Assembly: GCA_964370115.1 (NCBI GenBank)
Contig: CAYJIA010000003.1
Coordinates: 1 to 64,000, forward strand
Direction: 5' to 3'
From: SIG603 sp964370115
Lineage (GTDB): Bacteria; Bacillota; Clostridia; Oscillospirales; Acutalibacteraceae
DNA: 64,000 nucleotides
Positions 61,926 to 64,000 of the stretch are shown in pieces; positions within the stretch are counted from its first letter, which is position 1, and every line of letters begins with the position of its first letter. A program made the position numbers and the translations under genes. Under the pieces are notes generated by a model, which had not been told where the DNA came from, ran no database searches, and saw only the letters and a program-made list of their open reading frames with translations.

Positions 61926-62783
61926 GTGAAAAAGCGTGTTTTAAAGCTTATGATTATTATGATTGTAATTTTAAGTGTTGGTCTAAATATTTGGTCGATA
62001 AATATGACAGAGTCCATGGTTATGAGCAAGGCGGAATATGAGCTTGCTATAATGGAAATGACAGAGTCTGCTTTGGCGCCTACGCCTATTCCAACACCTA
62101 CTCCTAAGCCTACCCCAGAACCCACTCCTGCTCCAACGCCAAGTCCTACACCGACTCCCACGATAGACCCGACAAAACCGCTTGTTGCACTTACATTTGA
62201 TGACGGCCCCTCGGGGGAATCGTCCGACAGGATTAGACAGATTTTAAAAGACAATGGAATAAACGCGACGTTTTTTGTCGGTGGATTAGGACTTAAAAAT
62301 TATGCTGATAAAGTGAAACCACTAGAAGACGACGGCAACAGTATAGAAAATCATACTTACTCCCACTACTCCTTACCAAAATGTTCGCCAGAAACCATAG
62401 TAGAGGAAGAAAATTTAGTTAAAAATAAACTTGTCGAGCTAGGCGTGCACTCGGACGGCAGGTTTTTAGTAAGACTTCCTTATGGGGCGGTGTCAAAAAG
62501 GGTAAAAGAGAATATTAAGGCACCAATAATACATTGGTCGGTGGATTCTTTAGACTGGCAGGCAGAGACGGCACAGGAGATTTTAGATAAACTCACGGAC
62601 ATAAAAGACGGCGACATAATACTTTTACACGAAACAAAGGACTTAACAGCCGATGCGATGGAAGTTTTTATTCCACAAAAAATAGCCGAGGGCTACCAGT
62701 TTGTGACAGTTGAAGAGATGTTCAGCATAAAAGGCATAGCTCTAGAAGACGGAAAAGTTTATAGAGATGCATATAAAGAGTAG
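61926..62783 (+). CDS. Membrane-anchored polysaccharide deacetylase
   Basis: 285 residues. A signal-anchor helix (LMIIMIVILSVGLNIWSI) is followed by a Thr-Pro linker of about 30 residues. Then comes a NodB-type deacetylase domain with all motifs: ALTFDDGPSG, NHTYSHYS (H-x3-H metal site), VRLPYGAVS, HWSVDSLDW and ILLHET. Probable substrates are peptidoglycan GlcNAc/MurNAc or another wall glycan. GTG start after GGGGGAGAG. Confidence 0.92.
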   Translation: MKKRVLKLMIIMIVILSVGLNIWSINMTESMVMSKAEYELAIMEMTESALAPTPIPTPTPKPTPEPTPAPTPSPTPTPTIDPTKPLVALTFDDGPSGESSDRIRQILKDNGINATFFVGGLGLKNYADKVKPLEDDGNSIENHTYSHYSLPKCSPETIVEEENLVKNKLVELGVHSDGRFLVRLPYGAVSKRVKENIKAPIIHWSVDSLDWQAETAQEILDKLTDIKDGDIILLHETKDLTADAMEVFIPQKIAEGYQFVTVEEMFSIKGIALEDGKVYRDAYKE

Positions 62784-62809
62784 TCAAATATGCAAATTTG
62801 CATATTTGA
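62784..62809. promoter_or_regulatory. 26-bp perfect palindrome upstream of the HTH-GTPase promoter
   Basis: TCAAATATGCAAA followed by TTTGCATATTTGA, a perfect 13+13 palindrome. It lies just after the deacetylase stop and 22 bp before the -35 box of the next gene. No T-tract follows on the plus strand, so an operator is more likely than a terminator. Confidence 0.6.
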
Positions 62810-62831
62810 TAAAAAAATAATGGAAAAACGC

Positions 62832-62860
62832 TTGACAGTGAGTGAAATATATGCTAATGT
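62832..62860 (+). promoter_or_regulatory. Promoter of the HTH-GTPase gene
   Basis: TTGACA (62832-62837), 17 bp, TAATGT (62855-62860) with an extended -10 (TGC directly before). It gives a short leader of about 35 bases. Confidence 0.8.
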
Positions 62861-62902
62861 TGGATTGAGCTCGAAATTAAAATGAAAAAGGACGTGGTTA
62901 AA

Positions 62903-64000
62903 ATGTTCGATCTAAGAAAATTTAGAGAAGAAAACTTAAAGATGACACAAAAAGAACTAGCGACTGCATTAGGGTTAAGACAAGATGAAATATCGAGAAT
63001 GGAGCAAAACCCCGAAAAAATTTCTCTTGAAAAATTAGCTCTAATAGCAGATAAACTTGGAGTAAGATTTGATAATTTGATTAATTTTAAAAGTAGAAAA
63101 AGGAGTGAATTAAAAATGGAAAACAAATGGCAAAATATGAATTTTATGCGCGAGACACTTGTTGAATATTTAGAAAATGAATTTTTTCAAAAACGAGAAC
63201 AAGTAAAAGGGATAGAAGAATATAAAAGCGAAATAGATGAATTGAAAAAAGTTATCAACACAATTACAACAAAACCTAAAGTTGCATTTGTAGGACGTTC
63301 TGACGTTGGGAAAAGTACAATGATTAATACTTTGTTGGGAGAAGGTAGATTGCCAGCGAGGTGGGCGCCTACTACAGCAATCAAAATAATTGTAAAGCAT
63401 ATTAACGACAGACCTGACTTTATTAAAGACGATGTTTGGATATTTAAAGCAGACGGTGATTCAGTATGGGATGATACGAAACTCAGAGATAAAGAGTATT
63501 GCGAGTTGCTAAAGCTTTCCGGAGGAAACTTTGCGTTACTTGAAGATTACGGAACAAGAAATGGAGAAAAATTTGATTTTAATACAGCGAGTTCTGCGGT
63601 GGCTTTTGTTGAGAGTCCAATACTGTTGAATTGTGATTTAGTGGATTTGCCAGGGATTTCAACTGGGGAAAGCAGAGACGATGAAAAAACTAGAAATGCG
63701 ACGATAAAGGCAAAGGATAGTGTAGATATTACAATATTCCTTTCTCCTGTGTTAGGTTTTATAAGTGAAACAGATATGGAATTTATAAGAGAAATACTGC
63801 ATAGTTTGCCGACTATGTCGGAGCATAGCGATGAAAATAAATTTGAAAATCTATTTATAGTAGCTACGCAAGCTCATATTGTAGACGAGGGTAAAGTAGG
63901 GTTAGATGGAATTATTGAGGGTAGATATAAAGATTTACTTAATTATTTACAAAATGAATCGCAAATATCAGAAGATAATAAATATAAAAATTTGAGAAAA
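62903..64000 (+). CDS. XRE helix-turn-helix fused to dynamin-like GTPase (runs off the window)
   Basis: 366 codons in one open frame reaching the window end. Residues 3-62 form an XRE helix-turn-helix (MTQKELATALGLRQDEISRM). A charged helical linker (about 83-120) leads to a dynamin-type GTPase: P-loop GRSDVGKST (131-139), G2 threonines in APTTAIK, G3 DLPG (248-251). The expected N/TKxD is degenerate (VATQAH). The ATG at 62903 follows AAAGGAC; an ATG at 62882 lacks a site. An in-frame ATG at 63116 (residue 72) has its own strong ribosome-binding site, so a GTPase-only product is likely. Leucine codons are mostly TTA/TTG, unlike neighbours. Function unknown. Confidence 0.8.
   Translation, partial: MFDLRKFREENLKMTQKELATALGLRQDEISRMEQNPEKISLEKLALIADKLGVRFDNLINFKSRKRSELKMENKWQNMNFMRETLVEYLENEFFQKREQVKGIEEYKSEIDELKKVINTITTKPKVAFVGRSDVGKSTMINTLLGEGRLPARWAPTTAIKIIVKHINDRPDFIKDDVWIFKADGDSVWDDTKLRDKEYCELLKLSGGNFALLEDYGTRNGEKFDFNTASSAVAFVESPILLNCDLVDLPGISTGESRDDEKTRNATIKAKDSVDITIFLSPVLGFISETDMEFIREILHSLPTMSEHSDENKFENLFIVATQAHIVDEGKVGLDGIIEGRYKDLLNYLQNESQISEDNKYKNLRK
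63097..63118 (+). promoter_or_regulatory. Internal ribosome-binding site and in-frame start within the HTH-GTPase gene
   Basis: AAAAGGAGTG ends 8 bases before ATG (63116-63118), which is in frame with the helix-turn-helix upstream and the GTPase downstream. It lies exactly at the domain border, so one gene could give both a fused and a GTPase-only protein. Confidence 0.65.

Noticed and set aside
61895..62254. Minus-strand frame with Gly-Val repeats
   Set aside because: Antisense of the Thr-Pro linker codons of the polysaccharide deacetylase.
62882..62903. Upstream ATG at 62882 as start of the HTH-GTPase gene
   Set aside because: It has no ribosome-binding site, whereas the ATG at 62903 follows AAAGGAC and begins right at the helix-turn-helix domain.
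1..64000. CRISPR arrays, tRNA and rRNA genes, complete insertion sequences
   Set aside because: No regularly spaced direct repeats, no tRNA-like cloverleaf or CCA end, no rRNA segments and no transposase frame were seen by eye; a dedicated tRNA scan was not possible.

Overview
The window looks like a draft chromosome scaffold from an anaerobic, low-GC, Gram-positive member of the Clostridia. The evidence is an oxygen-sensitive class III ribonucleotide reductase, a 2[4Fe-4S] ferredoxin, the sporulation-linked genes spoVT and ricT, a c-di-AMP receptor (darA), a T-box leader in front of ileS and the canonical Firmicutes rimP-nusA-rnpM-ylxQ-infB-rbfA-nrnA-truB-ribF cluster. I cannot name a genus. 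Three runs of exactly 100 N (4941-5040, 6987-7086, 35461-35560) are scaffold joins; the first and third cut the 3' ends of nrdG and of a lysophospholipase gene.

Layout. 1-7.4 kb: a MATE exporter behind a palindromic operator; the NrdR-controlled nrdD/nrdG locus, in which the glycyl-radical tail of NrdD is a separate 54-residue gene; GTP-dependent PEP carboxykinase. 7.4-18.4 kb: purL, alr, T-box-ileS, hemW, mntP and, convergent, a corA with a folded leader. 18.6-22 kb: a TIM-barrel gene, tcdA, a DUF3006-like gene and a B12-binding radical SAM gene. 22.1-23.7 kb: a small phage-derived module facing an XRE regulator across two divergent promoters. 23.7-27.8 kb: pgsA, a YihY-like gene, a second TIM-barrel gene, a DUF896 gene, a PHP gene and a PD40 gene. 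27.9-33.5 kb (minus strand): rsmI, trmN6, ferredoxin and a heterodimeric ABC exporter. 33.8-39.7 kb: hemolysin III-like protein, lysophospholipase, amidase, AgcS symporter, darA-holB-ricT. 39.8-45.1 kb (minus strand): prmC, DUF1385 and a two-component system with an FG-GAP-like lipoprotein. 45.3-49.2 kb: rsmE, an SDR gene, a nested inverted-repeat element, a two-domain PPK2 and spoVT. 49.4-57.4 kb: the rimP-to-ribF cluster. 57.4-61.8 kb: an AraC regulator and a sugar ABC importer without an ATPase gene. 61.9-64 kb: an anchored polysaccharide deacetylase, then an open-ended gene joining an XRE helix-turn-helix to a dynamin-like GTPase.

Most of the window is core translation, nucleotide and envelope metabolism in tightly packed operons with overlapping stops and starts. 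The unusual parts are the HTH-GTPase gene with an internal ribosome-binding site at the right edge, the nested inverted-repeat element at 46.7-47.0 kb (one arm of which recurs inside the ileS T-box), the folded corA leader that hides its own ribosome-binding site, the split NrdD, the phage-derived module and two families of short dispersed palindromic repeats. No rRNA, tRNA, CRISPR array or intact insertion sequence was seen.
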